Notes: a model not told the origin generated them from the sequence alone. Positions 1-8,037 are shown, counted from the stretch's first letter. The stretch is 64,000 nucleotides of DNA from Alkalihalobacterium chitinilyticum (GCF_029028005.1 NZ_JAOTPO010000012.1:1-64000), one strand, 5' to 3'. Translations and numbers: made by a program.

Positions 1-688
1 CCGCGCAAGCATTGTCATAACAGTTTCCAGTTCGACTCATACTCGCCTCCATACCATAGCTATCAAGTCTTTGGCGATAATCATTTGACGTATATTGTGT
101 TCCACGATCTGAATGGTGAATTAATCCCTTTTCTGGCTTTTTAGACTCATATGCATCATCCAACGCTTCCAAAACGAGGTCATTTGCCATGTGACTTTTG
201 AGACTCCAACCTACAATTTCACGAGTACAAAGATCTAATACAGTGGCCAAATATAGCTTGCCTTCACGACAAGGAATGTAAGTGATATCTGTTGCCCAAA
301 CGCTGTTAGGAGTAAGTACGTTAAATTTCTGGTTTAATATATTAGGGGCGATTGGATTCGAATGGTTAGAATTTGTAGTAGCTATCCTGAATTTCCTTGA
401 AACGCAAGAGCGTAATCCTAGCTCATTCATATATTTGCTCACCGTACGCTCACTAATAATGTAGTTTTCTTTTAATAATTGTTGATGAATTTTAGGACTC
501 CCGTAACGCTCGTTAGTATCGTAAAAATGAAACTTAATACGCTTTTGAACATTTAGTTTACGTTGTTCTTGTGCACTGACTTCATGGTTTAGCCACTTGA
601 AAAAGCCGCTCCGAGATACTTCTAGCACTTTACACATCTTCTTCACCGAAAATTCGGAGCGATGACTCTCGATGAACTCAAACCTCAT
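1..688 (-). CDS. IS3-family transposase OrfB (DDE integrase), partial
   Basis: This is the catalytic half of an IS3-family transposase. Its 3' end lies outside the window. The ATG at 688 overlaps the orfA stop as ATGA, and 229 codons are visible. The translation begins MRFEFIESHRSEF and has the HTH_21-like segment with RYGSPKIHQQL. The DDE core follows, with NSVWATDITYIP carrying the first aspartate and HHSDRGTQYTS the second. The final glutamate region is missing. In vivo it is probably made mainly as an OrfAB fusion by -1 frameshifting at the A6G site upstream, because the reading frame is open from that site into orfB. The family is clear; the exact IS name is not determinable here. Confidence 0.93.
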   Translation of the reverse strand, partial: MRFEFIESHRSEFSVKKMCKVLEVSRSGFFKWLNHEVSAQEQRKLNVQKRIKFHFYDTNERYGSPKIHQQLLKENYIISERTVSKYMNELGLRSCVSRKFRIATTNSNHSNPIAPNILNQKFNVLTPNSVWATDITYIPCREGKLYLATVLDLCTREIVGWSLKSHMANDLVLEALDDAYESKKPEKGLIHHSDRGTQYTSNDYRQRLDSYGMEASMSRTGNCYDNACA

Positions 689-1008
689 GGCCGTGGTCTG
701 CTGAAGATGTGCACCGCCTTTTTTACAATAGCTAATTCTTCTTTTGTAGATGCTAGCTCGCGGTCCTTTTCTTTCAATTGACGCTCTTTATCACGTAGCT
801 GTTGTTCTAACTGAAGGTTACGTTCTTCAGCTGCTAGAGGTTCATTCTCAAACTCACGATATTGAGTCATCCACTGATGCAAGCAACTAAGCGGAATATC
901 TAATTCCTGTGCAATATCTCTCATTGTTTTCCTTTGTCTTTGTTCTTGTGCGAATTTAACCGTTTGTCGCTTAAATTCTTCATTATACCTTTGCCGATGT
1001 TCACCCAT
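685..1008 (-). CDS. IS3-family transposase OrfA (helix-turn-helix)
   Basis: This 107-residue protein is the DNA-binding subunit of the insertion sequence. It has an N-terminal helix-turn-helix of the HTH_8/IS3 type (KRQTVKFAQEQ, then DIAQELDIPLSCLHQWM). A long charged coiled coil follows (about residues 55-95, rich in E, L, K and R), which in this family serves as a leucine-zipper-like dimerisation region. The ATG at 1008 has a good AAGGAGGGG ribosome site 6 nt upstream. The stop overlaps the orfB start by one base. No frameshift or internal stop is visible, so this copy looks intact as far as it can be seen. Confidence 0.93.
   Translation of the reverse strand: MGEHRQRYNEEFKRQTVKFAQEQRQRKTMRDIAQELDIPLSCLHQWMTQYREFENEPLAAEERNLQLEQQLRDKERQLKEKDRELASTKEELAIVKKAVHIFSRPRP
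718..724 (-). promoter_or_regulatory. A6G slippery site for programmed -1 frameshifting
   Basis: Read on the minus strand, the heptamer is A AAA AAG, placed in the orfA frame as GTA AAA AAG. A -1 slip here joins OrfA (after Val-Lys-Lys) to an open frame that runs without a stop into the orfB ATG at 688. This is the usual way IS3-family elements make the OrfAB transposase. The motif and frame relation are seen directly; slippage itself is inferred from the family. Confidence 0.8.
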
Positions 1009-1071
1009 GGGAACCCCTCCTTGTTATTATCATCATATCCAAAAATGATGTTCGTTAAAGGGGTGTCCACT

Positions 1072-1353
1072 TTTTATTCTAATTGCAGTGAGTTCCCTAA
1101 TAATAGTAACGCTTCATATTACAAGCGTTAGTGCAGGCGGTTGTTTATATAAAGGAGATTGCTTCATAACACAATATAACCGATAAACACGCAGTACATA
1201 TTTTCTGCATTTTTTAGGGACTATAATAATGAAGGTATTACCTGCAAATCCGTTGTAAGGTAATGATTATACATAAGAAGGTTGATAGAACTTCTTTACT
1301 CGAGACGTTTTAAATCTAAGTAACATAAATAAAGCAATGTGGAGGTTCCTTAA
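1072..1353. other. Gene-free stretch between the IS and a small gene
   Basis: About 280 bases with no convincing coding sequence. It presumably carries the promoter for the small gene at 1354, but I could not pick a clear -35/-10 pair. A good ribosome site (TGGAGGT) ends it. Confidence 0.5.
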
Positions 1354-1566
1354 ATGAAGAAAGAAAATATTGCAGCAAATAAACCAACGCTAACAGATAC
1401 GCCGAATAAAGAAGAATATTCGATCCGGTCTGATGTGAGCAGCTATACACCACAAGATTCAAACCCTTACTACGCTGGGGACTCAGTAAACGAACATAAA
1501 GAACAAGAAGAAGCGAATCAAGGTATAGCAGGAGATGAAATTAAACAGCAAAACGAAAACCTGTAA
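1354..1566 (+). CDS. Small hydrophilic hypothetical protein (70 aa)
   Basis: I do not recognise this protein. It is 70 residues, very hydrophilic, acidic overall and rich in Asn, Gln, Glu and Lys, with no cysteine, no membrane segment and no signal peptide. The middle has aromatic Tyr pairs (SSYTPQDSNPYYAGDS), and the C-terminus is Gln/Asn/Glu-rich. The ATG has a strong TGGAGGT site 7-8 nt upstream, which supports real translation. Its composition resembles the small, disordered hydrophilic proteins common in Bacillus spores or stress responses, but that is only a compositional comparison. A large palindrome follows the stop codon and may terminate its transcript. Confidence 0.6.
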   Translation: MKKENIAANKPTLTDTPNKEEYSIRSDVSSYTPQDSNPYYAGDSVNEHKEQEEANQGIAGDEIKQQNENL

Positions 1567-1567
1567 A

Positions 1568-1678
1568 AGCCCGGTGGCGGTACCACATCGGTGCACTACC
1601 AGTGTCGCATCGGTGCCAGGTACCTTTAGTACTATGCTGTACTAAAGGTACCTGGCACCGTAAACAGTGGCGCCGGCT
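1568..1678. repeat. GGTGCCAGGTACC palindrome, REP-like, copy 1
   Basis: The core is a perfect inverted repeat with 22-bp arms (1611-1632 and 1639-1660) and a 6-nt loop TATGCT, containing GGTGCCAGGTACC. An outer imperfect stem (AGCCCGG at 1568-1574 with CCGGCT at 1672-1677) closes the whole block, and a smaller hairpin lies around 1592-1604 (GCACT/AGTG). The same core occurs at 33640-33703. It lies between two genes on the same strand, just upstream of the channel gene's ribosome site, so it may also act as a terminator or transcript-end structure. Confidence 0.85.
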
Positions 1679-1697
1679 ATAGATAGGAGTGGGAGGC

Positions 1698-2723
1698 TTG
1701 TTATTTATCTTCGACTTAATGAAAATAGTTGTGAAGATCAAAAACCTGACATTAGTTCTAGGTACTATTATTTTCATTGTTCTAAGCTCCTTTATTGTTC
1801 ATTATTTAGAACCTGAGACTTTTCCAACTTTATTTTTAGGTTTTTGGTATGTAATGACAACTATAACAACGACAGGTTATGGTGACTTCGTTCCTCAAAC
1901 AGTAGCAGGGAAATGGTTTGCTCTTTTTCTATACTTATTTGGGATAACTTTAATCGGTGTATTTATCGGAAAAATGGTAGAAGGAATAGGTGTGTACCGT
2001 AAGCTTAAGGAGGAAGGGAAATTGCGCTTTAAAGGAAGTGGCCATTATGTCATCATCGGTTGGTCGCAGAAAGCCCAAAAAACAATTGATGAACTTCTAT
2101 TAGCAAAAGAAAAGGCAAATATCCTCATTATTGACCTTCACCATGTGACGCCCTATGACAAAGAACAAATTCATTTTATCCATGGTGATGCGACTGATTC
2201 TGACACACTTGAAAAAGCCAATATTACGAAAGCAGATTCTGTTCTAATCTTTGCTCCCGATACGATAAATGACCCAATATCAGTTGATGGAAGATCACTT
2301 TTGATTGCTTCTTCCATAGAGCACTTGGCGAGTAAAAAGAAAAAAGACATTTATACGATTGTGGAAATTGTGAGAGAAAGTCATATCCCAACATTTAAAC
2401 ATGCCTGTGTAGATGAATTTGTGTTATCTAGTGAGGCTTTTTCTGATTTAATGGCAAAGTCCGCATTGCATAAAGGGTCGACGAAAGTATTTATGCAATT
2501 GTTAAGCCGGGAGTACGGCGATAATGTATGGGAAATCGAAAAAAATCCAAATTGGAAAACTTACAATGATGCTTTTGAATCGTTGAAACAGATAGGCGCT
2601 AATTTATTATCAGACCGCAATGATTTTAGCATTATTCGCCGCCTGCAAGATGAAGTTCCAGACAACGCCAAACTGTATGTCATTTGTGATGAACCTACGT
2701 ATCAAAAAATTAAATTAATGTGA
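1698..2723 (+). CDS. Two-TM potassium channel with RCK/TrkA-N domain (YugO-like)
   Basis: This is a potassium channel subunit of the inner membrane. Residues about 10-30 form TM1. The pore loop carries the selectivity filter TTTGYGD near residues 55-61, and TM2 follows at about 70-95 (LFLYLFGITLIGVFIGKMV). From about residue 110 there is a cytosolic RCK/TrkA-N Rossmann domain (HYVIIGWSQKAQ, IHGDATDSDTLEKA), which in this family binds nucleotide or ions and gates the pore. Length and layout match B. subtilis YugO. TTG at 1698 is preferred because AGGAG lies 8 nt upstream. A GTG at 1689 is too close to that site, and ATG 1719 would shorten TM1 slightly. It appears to be monocistronic, behind a large palindrome. 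Confidence 0.88.
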   Translation: MLFIFDLMKIVVKIKNLTLVLGTIIFIVLSSFIVHYLEPETFPTLFLGFWYVMTTITTTGYGDFVPQTVAGKWFALFLYLFGITLIGVFIGKMVEGIGVYRKLKEEGKLRFKGSGHYVIIGWSQKAQKTIDELLLAKEKANILIIDLHHVTPYDKEQIHFIHGDATDSDTLEKANITKADSVLIFAPDTINDPISVDGRSLLIASSIEHLASKKKKDIYTIVEIVRESHIPTFKHACVDEFVLSSEAFSDLMAKSALHKGSTKVFMQLLSREYGDNVWEIEKNPNWKTYNDAFESLKQIGANLLSDRNDFSIIRRLQDEVPDNAKLYVICDEPTYQKIKLM

Positions 2724-2787
2724 TATCGGTAGAGTTATTCTCCCAAGAGGATATTGCTTGATGATAAAAAAGACCCCTTTCTACATC

Positions 2788-2865
2788 GTCCAAATACATA
2801 ATGATGCGGTATGTGAAATATGATTGAGATATATATTGCATACAACATTCTTAAATGTATTGGAC
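2788..2865. promoter_or_regulatory. Interrupted inverted repeat upstream of proline dehydrogenase
   Basis: GTCCAAATACAT at 2788-2799 and ATGTATTGGAC at 2855-2865 form an inverted repeat, with one bulged base, separated by about 55 bp just before the proline dehydrogenase gene. It could be a paired operator for a proline-responsive regulator or an RNA stem. No regulator can be assigned from sequence alone. Confidence 0.35.
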
Positions 2866-2888
2866 AACAGAAGTAAGGGGTTTTGCAG

Positions 2889-3806
2889 ATGATGCATGTA
2901 ATACTGAGAAACTTCTTTTTGTTCCTTTCAAAAAATCAAATATTAAATCGCGGTGCAAGAAAGTGGGGTCTGAAATTAGGTGCTTCTCAAGTTGTAGCGG
3001 GTGAGACGATCTCTAAAGCAATGAATGCCGTGCGTGGTCTTAATGAAAAGGGGTTAGTTTGTACCGTGGATCATTTAGGGGAATTCGTAAAAACCGAAGA
3101 GGAGGCTGCTGTATCCACGGAATATTGTATTCGAACGTTAAATGCAATTGCGAAAACAGGTGTGAACTGTAATCTCTCACTGAAGTTAACACAACTCGGT
3201 TTAGATGTTGAACCGCAGCTCTGTTATGAAAATATGAAAGCCATTTTATCCACTGCAAAAAAGCATGATATTTTTGTTCGAATTGATATGGAAGATTATT
3301 CGCATTGCCAACAAACGATAGATATTCTTGAAAAGTTAAGAAGAGAGTATGATGGGTTAGTAGGAACAGCCATACAAGCCTATCTCTACCGGGCGATAGA
3401 CGATGTAAAGAAATTAAAGGGGGTAAATCTCCGCCTTGTAAAAGGTGCTTACAGAGAATTACCAGAAGTTGCTTTTCAGAAGAAAGACGAAATTGACGAC
3501 AATTATTTAAAGATCATCAAACAGCATTTACGAAGCGGTAGTTATACAGCGGTTGCAACTCACGATCACCAAATTATTGAGAAGGTAAAAGATTTTTGTC
3601 GAGAAGAAAAAATCGCGAAGACCCAGTTTGAGTTTCAAATGCTTTATGGATTTCGAACAGATCTACAAGAACAGATTGCAAAAGAAGGATACACAATGAG
3701 AATTTATGTCCCCTACGGGAAAGATTGGTACGGCTATTTCATGAGAAGGTTAGCAGAGCGCCCGCAAAATGTTTCATTTGCATTGAGGGGCTTTTTTTCC
3801 AAGTAA
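2889..3806 (+). CDS. putB: Proline dehydrogenase
   Basis: The enzyme oxidises L-proline to pyrroline-5-carboxylate with FAD, the first step of proline use. The protein is 305 aa, about the size of B. subtilis PutB/FadM. It shows the FAD-barrel features of PRODH: LSLKLTQLGLD, FVRIDMEDYSHC, LRLVKGAYRE, ATHDH, FEFQMLYGFR, and the C-terminal substrate-binding RRLAERPQN. ATG 2889 follows AAGGGG by 8 nt. A second ATG directly after it is also possible, and the upstream TTG (2883) is too close to the site. No P5C dehydrogenase gene is adjacent, so the second step must be encoded elsewhere. Nearby rocR and rocD act on ornithine, which also feeds into P5C. Confidence 0.95.
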   Translation: MMHVILRNFFLFLSKNQILNRGARKWGLKLGASQVVAGETISKAMNAVRGLNEKGLVCTVDHLGEFVKTEEEAAVSTEYCIRTLNAIAKTGVNCNLSLKLTQLGLDVEPQLCYENMKAILSTAKKHDIFVRIDMEDYSHCQQTIDILEKLRREYDGLVGTAIQAYLYRAIDDVKKLKGVNLRLVKGAYRELPEVAFQKKDEIDDNYLKIIKQHLRSGSYTAVATHDHQIIEKVKDFCREEKIAKTQFEFQMLYGFRTDLQEQIAKEGYTMRIYVPYGKDWYGYFMRRLAERPQNVSFALRGFFSK

Positions 3807-3918
3807 CGTTAAAACATCCCAATTAAATAAAAGTTCTTTTCTAGTAACCGATTTGAGTTAGCTAGAGTCCTGGGTTTTTAAACATTGACTGCGTTTGACG
3901 TATCCTACTAGGTGAAAG

Positions 3919-4713
3919 CAGTAACTAGTAGCACGAATGGCGAGCGCTGTAGGGAAAAATTAGGAGAAAGCGTGAACGAAAAGAGCGGAATGACGAGCGG
4001 TATAGGAAGAATATAGGAGAAAGCGTGAACGAAAAGCATGGATTGGTGAGCAGTAGAGGAAAAAACTAGGAGAAAGCGTGAACGGAAAGAGCAGAATGAT
4101 GAGCGGTAGAGGGAAAAACTAGAAGAAAGCGTGAACGAATAGAGTAGAATGATGAGCGGTAGAGGGGAAAACTAGGAGAAAGCGTGAACGAAAAGCATGG
4201 ATTGGTGAGCAGTAGAGGGAAAAACTAGGAGAAAGCGTGAACGAAAAGCGAGGAATGATGAGCGGAAGAGGAAAAAACTAGGAGGAAGCGTGAACGAAAA
4301 GCACGGAATGGTGAGCGGTAGAGGGAAAAACTAGGAGAAAGCGTGAACGGAAAGAGCAGAATGATGAGCAGTAGAGGAAAAAACTAGGAGAAAGGGTGAA
4401 CGAAAAGCGAGGAATGATGAGCGGTAGAGGGAAAAACTAGGAGAAAGCGTGAACGAAAAGCGAGGAATGATGAGCGGAAGAGGAAAAAACTAGGAGGAAG
4501 CGTGAACGAAAAGCACGTAATGGTGAGCAGTAGAGGAAAAAACTAGGAGAATACGTGAACGAAAGGCGAGGAATGGTGAGCGGTAGAGGAAAAAACTAGG
4601 AGGAAGTGTGAACGAAAAGCACGTAATGGTGAGCGGAAGAGGAAAAAACTAGGAGAAAACGTGAACGGAAAGCGCCCAATGGTGCACTGTGAAGGAAAAA
4701 AACTAGTAGAATC
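3919..4713. repeat. 53-bp direct tandem repeat array, 14 in-register copies plus partial ends
   Basis: The landmark GTGAACG (or one-base variants) recurs at 3972, 4025, 4078, 4131, 4184, 4237 and then every 53 bp to 4661, with no indel in 14 units. Partial, more diverged units lie at both ends (from about 3919 and to about 4713). Each unit has the blocks AAAAACTAGGAGAAAGCGTG, AACGAAAAGC, a variable A/G-rich part, and GAGCGGTAGAGG. One strand is strongly purine-rich. Units vary in phase: the pair at 4237/4290 is nearly repeated at 4449/4502, and the unit at 4025 recurs at 4184, suggesting block duplication. 53 is not a multiple of 3 and no long frame runs through it, so it is not coding. Confidence 0.95.
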
Positions 4714-4796
4714 CATTGATCAATACCAGTATTTAGTGTTCAAGGGAGCTAGCCTTGGCTTTTAAAACAAATCAACTAGACTCTTTAACAGCATTA

Positions 4797-4836
4797 AATG
4801 AGGAGGCAGATTATGAAAATCTGTACTCCTCATCTA
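4797..4836 (-). terminator. Hairpin downstream of rocR, possible terminator
   Basis: An inverted repeat (ATGAGGAG..CAGATT with AATCTG..CTCCTCAT) sits about 20 bp beyond the rocR stop on the minus strand. The stem is good but no T-run follows, so it is a weak or non-canonical terminator. Confidence 0.4.
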
Positions 4837-4855
4837 CGTGTTCGAGTCATTTACA

Positions 4856-6280
4856 CTATCCTTGTTTATTTTTAAACTTTCGAATGCGGTATTGTAAGTT
4901 TTGGCGGCTGAGTCCTAATGCTTCGGCTGCTCTAGAAATATTGCCATCATGCTCTGATAATGCAGCATTGACGTATTGTTCTTCGATGTTATCTAAATAG
5001 GCTTTTAAGGGGAGTCTATCTTTTCGCTGAAAATCATTGACAATTGGCGCTTCGACCTTAACGACTTGTGTCTGCTTTTGTGACAGAAACCGCTGTTGGA
5101 ATATTCTAGGCAGGTATGTCATAGTTATTTCTTCTTCATCCAGCATTAAATTCATAGCAGCTTCAACCATGTGCTCTAATTCCCTGACATTTCCGGGCCA
5201 ATCATAGCTATATAATTGATGGAGCGTCTCATTTGCAACCCCTGTGACATTCATGTGGAATTTATAATTATAGAGATCAATAAAGTGCTTCATTAACGGT
5301 TCGATATCTTCTAATCTTTCGCGTAACGGCGGGATAAATAATGAAACGACACTTAGACGGTAATAGAGATCCTTACGTAAACGACCCTCTGCAATCGCGT
5401 TGATTGGATCTTCATTAATGGTCGATATAATACGAACATCAATTGTACGGTCTTTCGTATCACCGACTCTTCGAATGGTTTTTTCCTGAATCGCCCTTAA
5501 TAACTTAGCTTGAAGATTAGGATTTAAAGAATTGATCTCATCAAGCAATAACGTCCCACCATGTGCTTGTTCAAATAATCCTGGATGATCTGCAGCACCG
5601 GTAAACGATCCTCGTTTTGTTCCAAATAAGAGCCCCTCTATTAAACTATCAGGCAGCGCGGCACAGTTTTGCGAAATGAATGGTTGATCTGCACGGTCGC
5701 TGCCGTTATGAATACTTTGAGCAAATATTTCCTTTCCAGTACCTGTTTCACCAGTAATTAGAACTGAGGAAGGGGTACGTGTAACTCTCTTGGCATCTTC
5801 AATGACTTCTTTAATCGCTGTGCTCGTACCGATAATGCTATCAAAAGAATAGCGTGTGTTTTGGTTTTGTCTGTTTTGACGAATTAATTTTTCAATCTTT
5901 GTTACGTCTTTTGCAATCTCGAAAGCACCTTCAAGTTTATCGTTGTAAAGAAAAGGATACGTATGATTAATGGTGATGATTTCTTCGCCTTTATTATTGA
6001 AATACTGTTGCTTCACATTTTTAGTTGTTTGTTTCTTTTCTAAAGCTTGAAGTAGAGTACTCGTCTGTTCATGAGGAAACTGAAAAACGTCTCGAATGTT
6101 CTTCCCAATCACATCCTGGGCATTCATCGACTCAATCGCTGACATTTTATGATTATATAAAATCGTTTCCCCGTTTTTATTTACAACATGAATACCAACA
6201 TCTAACTCTTTAATGACAGTGGTCAACATTTTTATTACCTTTTCATGATTGATGTTAGAACGATCTTGCTCTTGCTCCAT
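4856..6280 (-). CDS. rocR: Sigma-54-dependent activator RocR (PAS-AAA+-Fis)
   Basis: RocR activates arginine/ornithine catabolic genes with RNA polymerase containing sigma-54 (SigL). The 474-residue protein has an N-terminal PAS-type sensor (about 15-135, DVGIHVVNKNGETILYNHKM). The AAA+ domain (about 150-380) has Walker A GETGTGKE, the sigma-54 contact loop RGSFTGA and Walker B TLLLDEIN. The C-terminus is a Fis-type helix-turn-helix (GNISRAAEALGLSRQNLQYR). Length is close to B. subtilis RocR (about 460). It is divergent from rocD, and the shared 224-bp region holds a perfect -24/-12 promoter for rocD. ATG 6280 follows GAGGGTGAGAAG. In B. subtilis, ornithine or citrulline is the known inducer. 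Confidence 0.93.
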   Translation of the reverse strand: MEQEQDRSNINHEKVIKMLTTVIKELDVGIHVVNKNGETILYNHKMSAIESMNAQDVIGKNIRDVFQFPHEQTSTLLQALEKKQTTKNVKQQYFNNKGEEIITINHTYPFLYNDKLEGAFEIAKDVTKIEKLIRQNRQNQNTRYSFDSIIGTSTAIKEVIEDAKRVTRTPSSVLITGETGTGKEIFAQSIHNGSDRADQPFISQNCAALPDSLIEGLLFGTKRGSFTGAADHPGLFEQAHGGTLLLDEINSLNPNLQAKLLRAIQEKTIRRVGDTKDRTIDVRIISTINEDPINAIAEGRLRKDLYYRLSVVSLFIPPLRERLEDIEPLMKHFIDLYNYKFHMNVTGVANETLHQLYSYDWPGNVRELEHMVEAAMNLMLDEEEITMTYLPRIFQQRFLSQKQTQVVKVEAPIVNDFQRKDRLPLKAYLDNIEEQYVNAALSEHDGNISRAAEALGLSRQNLQYRIRKFKNKQG

Positions 6281-6340
6281 AGCTTCTCACCCTCTCATTC
6301 TATATAAAAGTATAGAAGATTCATAATTCGCAAGCAAATA

Positions 6341-6383
6341 TTTTTTGCATGAAAAATTAATAACCAAAATAATGTGCAAAAAA
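6341..6383. promoter_or_regulatory. Candidate RocR upstream activating sequence
   Basis: TTTTTTGCAT (6341-6350) and ATGTGCAAAAAA (6372-6383) form an inverted arrangement about 65-100 bp upstream of the -24 element. This is where a sigma-54 activator normally binds, and the TGCA-containing arms resemble what is known of RocR sites. The assignment is inferred. Confidence 0.45.
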
Positions 6384-6445
6384 AATCATTTCTGTGATTA
6401 TGAAAAGAAAAAACAGCGCTAGAAGTGACTTAAAATACTGTATAG

Positions 6446-6462
6446 TTGGCACAATTTTTGCA
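6446..6462 (+). promoter_or_regulatory. Sigma-54 (-24/-12) promoter of rocD
   Basis: TTGGCACAATTTTTGCA matches the sigma-54 consensus TGGCAC-N5-TTGCA exactly, with the GG and GC dinucleotides 10 nt apart. Transcription would begin near 6473. This also shows that the rocD start must lie downstream, at 6505, and not at the earlier in-frame ATG at 6394. Confidence 0.93.
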
Positions 6463-6504
6463 ATAAGTAAAAGTAGAAAAGATCATGGAATGGAGGAATT
6501 GAAA

Positions 6505-7701
6505 ATGACTAGAACAACTGAAATTATTGAAAAGACGGAAAAATACGGTGCCAAAAATTATCATCCACTTCCGATTGTCATCGCAAAAGGTGAGGGTGTG
6601 TGGGTGGAAGACCCTGAAGGCAATCGCTTCATGGATATGTTAAGTGCTTACTCTGCATTAAACCAAGGGCATCGCCACCCGAAAATTATACAAGCACTAA
6701 AAGATCAAGCAGACCGGATTACCCTTACGTCACGTGCTTTTCACAATGATAAGTTAGGGGATTTTTATGAAAAGGTGACGGCCTTAACAAGAAAAGACAT
6801 GGTTTTACCGATGAATACAGGTGCAGAGGCAGTTGAGACAGCTGTAAAAGCTGCAAGACGTTGGGCATACGATGTGAAAGGTGTTGAAAACAATCAAGCT
6901 GAAATTATCGTTTGTGAAGAAAATTTTCACGGTCGTACGATGACAGCAGTATCGATGTCATCTAGTGAGGAATATCAACGAGGCTTTGGTCCAATGCTCC
7001 CTGGAATAAAAGTAGTTCCTTACGGTGATTTAGAAGCTTTAAGAAGTGCCATCTCAAAAAATACAGCAGCATTTATTGTTGAACCGATTCAAGGAGAAGC
7101 AGGTATTAATATTCCACCTGAAGGATTTTTATTGAAAGCTTATGAACTGTGTAAACAAGAAAATGTATTATTTATCGCTGATGAAATTCAAACAGGATTA
7201 GGAAGGACAGGTAAGTGGTTTGCGTGTGAATGGGAGAAGGTTGACCCGGATATGTATATATTAGGAAAGGCACTAGGCGGTGGCGTAATGCCAATTTCGG
7301 CTGTTGCGGGTGATGAGAACGTACTAGGCGTATTCAATCCAGGTTCTCACGGTTCAACATTTGGTGGAAATCCACTTGCATGTGCTACTGCAGTTGCATC
7401 TATAGAAGTGCTTGAAGAAGAAAACTTAGTTGAAAAGTCAGCGAATTTAGGTGCGTATCTATTAAATGAACTGCAAAAAATTGATCATCCTCATATACAT
7501 GAGGTGAGAGGAAGGGGATTATTTATTGGAATTGAATTAACGGTCCCCGCTAGACCTTATTGTGAAAAGCTCAAAGAACTTGGACTGCTTTGTAAGGAAA
7601 CTCATGAAAATGTCATCCGTTTCGCCCCGCCGCTTGTAATCAGTCAAGAAGAATTAGATTGGGCACTAGAGCGGGTACGCACTGTTTTTAAAGCATCATA
7701 A
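6505..7701 (+). CDS. rocD: Ornithine aminotransferase
   Basis: This PLP enzyme transfers the delta-amino group of ornithine to 2-oxoglutarate, giving glutamate-semialdehyde in arginine breakdown. The 398 aa length is close to B. subtilis RocD (about 400). Class III aminotransferase features are clear: [35 protein letters not shown], the [15 protein letters not shown] segment with the cofactor aspartate, and the Schiff-base lysine in [12 protein letters not shown] 6505 has TGGAGG 8 nt upstream and lies about 30 nt after the predicted sigma-54 transcription start. Earlier in-frame ATGs lie upstream of the promoter and are rejected. It is regulated by RocR from the divergent gene. No other roc gene is adjacent. 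Confidence 0.96.
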   Translation: MTRTTEIIEKTEKYGAKNYHPLPIVIAKGEGVWVEDPEGNRFMDMLSAYSALNQGHRHPKIIQALKDQADRITLTSRAFHNDKLGDFYEKVTALTRKDMVLPMNTGAEAVETAVKAARRWAYDVKGVENNQAEIIVCEENFHGRTMTAVSMSSSEEYQRGFGPMLPGIKVVPYGDLEALRSAISKNTAAFIVEPIQGEAGINIPPEGFLLKAYELCKQENVLFIADEIQTGLGRTGKWFACEWEKVDPDMYILGKALGGGVMPISAVAGDENVLGVFNPGSHGSTFGGNPLACATAVASIEVLEEENLVEKSANLGAYLLNELQKIDHPHIHEVRGRGLFIGIELTVPARPYCEKLKELGLLCKETHENVIRFAPPLVISQEELDWALERVRTVFKAS

Positions 7702-8037
7702 TGAAGGGCTCTTCTCATAGATTGTTGATCTTGCTTTTTAATTGTAAGCCAAGCGAGATACATGATTCTCACGCATAGCGTGAAGCGCTTGAATAAAAAA
7801 GCCTCAGACAAATATTTTAAATAAGTAATGAAAAGCCGGCTTAATGAAAAGTACTTTTGCAGTTGTATTGTTTAAAAGACAATACTTCAAGTACGGACTT
7901 TAGCCGGTTTTTTTAATTCTATAACTTTATAATAAGATTTCACTGGAACTAATTAAATCTTTGTAAAATAAAGAATAATATTGCAAAATAGAATTTATAT
8001 ACATATATTTTTAACCAATAAAGAGAGGGTGGCACGG
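7702..8037. other. Intergenic region rocD-iadA
   Basis: Holds the nested hairpin at 7833-7916 and about 120 bp of AT-rich sequence before iadA that must contain its promoter. No clear -35/-10 or cre site could be assigned. Confidence 0.5.
7833..7916 (+). terminator. Long nested hairpin ending in a T-run
   Basis: CCGGCT (7837-7842) pairs with AGCCGG (7902-7907). Inside are GTACTT/AAGTAC and GTATTGT/ACAATAC, giving one long interrupted hairpin of about 75 nt followed by seven T. It would end the rocD transcript. Its size is unusual for a simple terminator, so a repeat or a leader structure for the next gene is an alternative. Confidence 0.7.

Larger units (their letters stand above)
1..1071 (-). 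mobile_element. IS3-family insertion sequence, one end inside the window
   Basis: The element contains orfB and orfA on the minus strand. Its upstream end probably falls near 1061-1071, where the minus strand reads TGGACACCCCTTTAACG just ahead of the orfA leader. The other terminal inverted repeat lies outside the window, so the exact end and any target duplication cannot be fixed. Confidence 0.75.
3807..4855. other. Gene-free region dominated by the 53-bp array
   Basis: The 1.05 kb between proline dehydrogenase and the end of rocR holds only the tandem array, about 110 bp of unique sequence before it and about 140 bp after it. No clear terminator for the proline dehydrogenase transcript was found. 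Confidence 0.8.

Noticed and set aside
2883-2888. TTG 2883 as the proline dehydrogenase start
   Set aside because: It is only 2 nt from AAGGGG; ATG 2889 has the normal distance.
3919-4713. CRISPR array
   Set aside because: The units are contiguous 53-bp repeats with graded variation and no unique spacers, and no cas gene is near.
4755-5000. 81-codon plus-strand frame at the end of rocR
   Set aside because: It overlaps the rocR C-terminus in antisense and has no ribosome site or recognisable domain.
6394-6504. Longer N-terminus for ornithine aminotransferase
   Set aside because: The earlier ATG lies upstream of the sigma-54 promoter and cannot be in its transcript.
7779-7796. cre-like GTGAAGCGCTTGAA after rocD
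   Set aside because: One base of the consensus spacing is missing, and it lies downstream of the gene with no promoter nearby.
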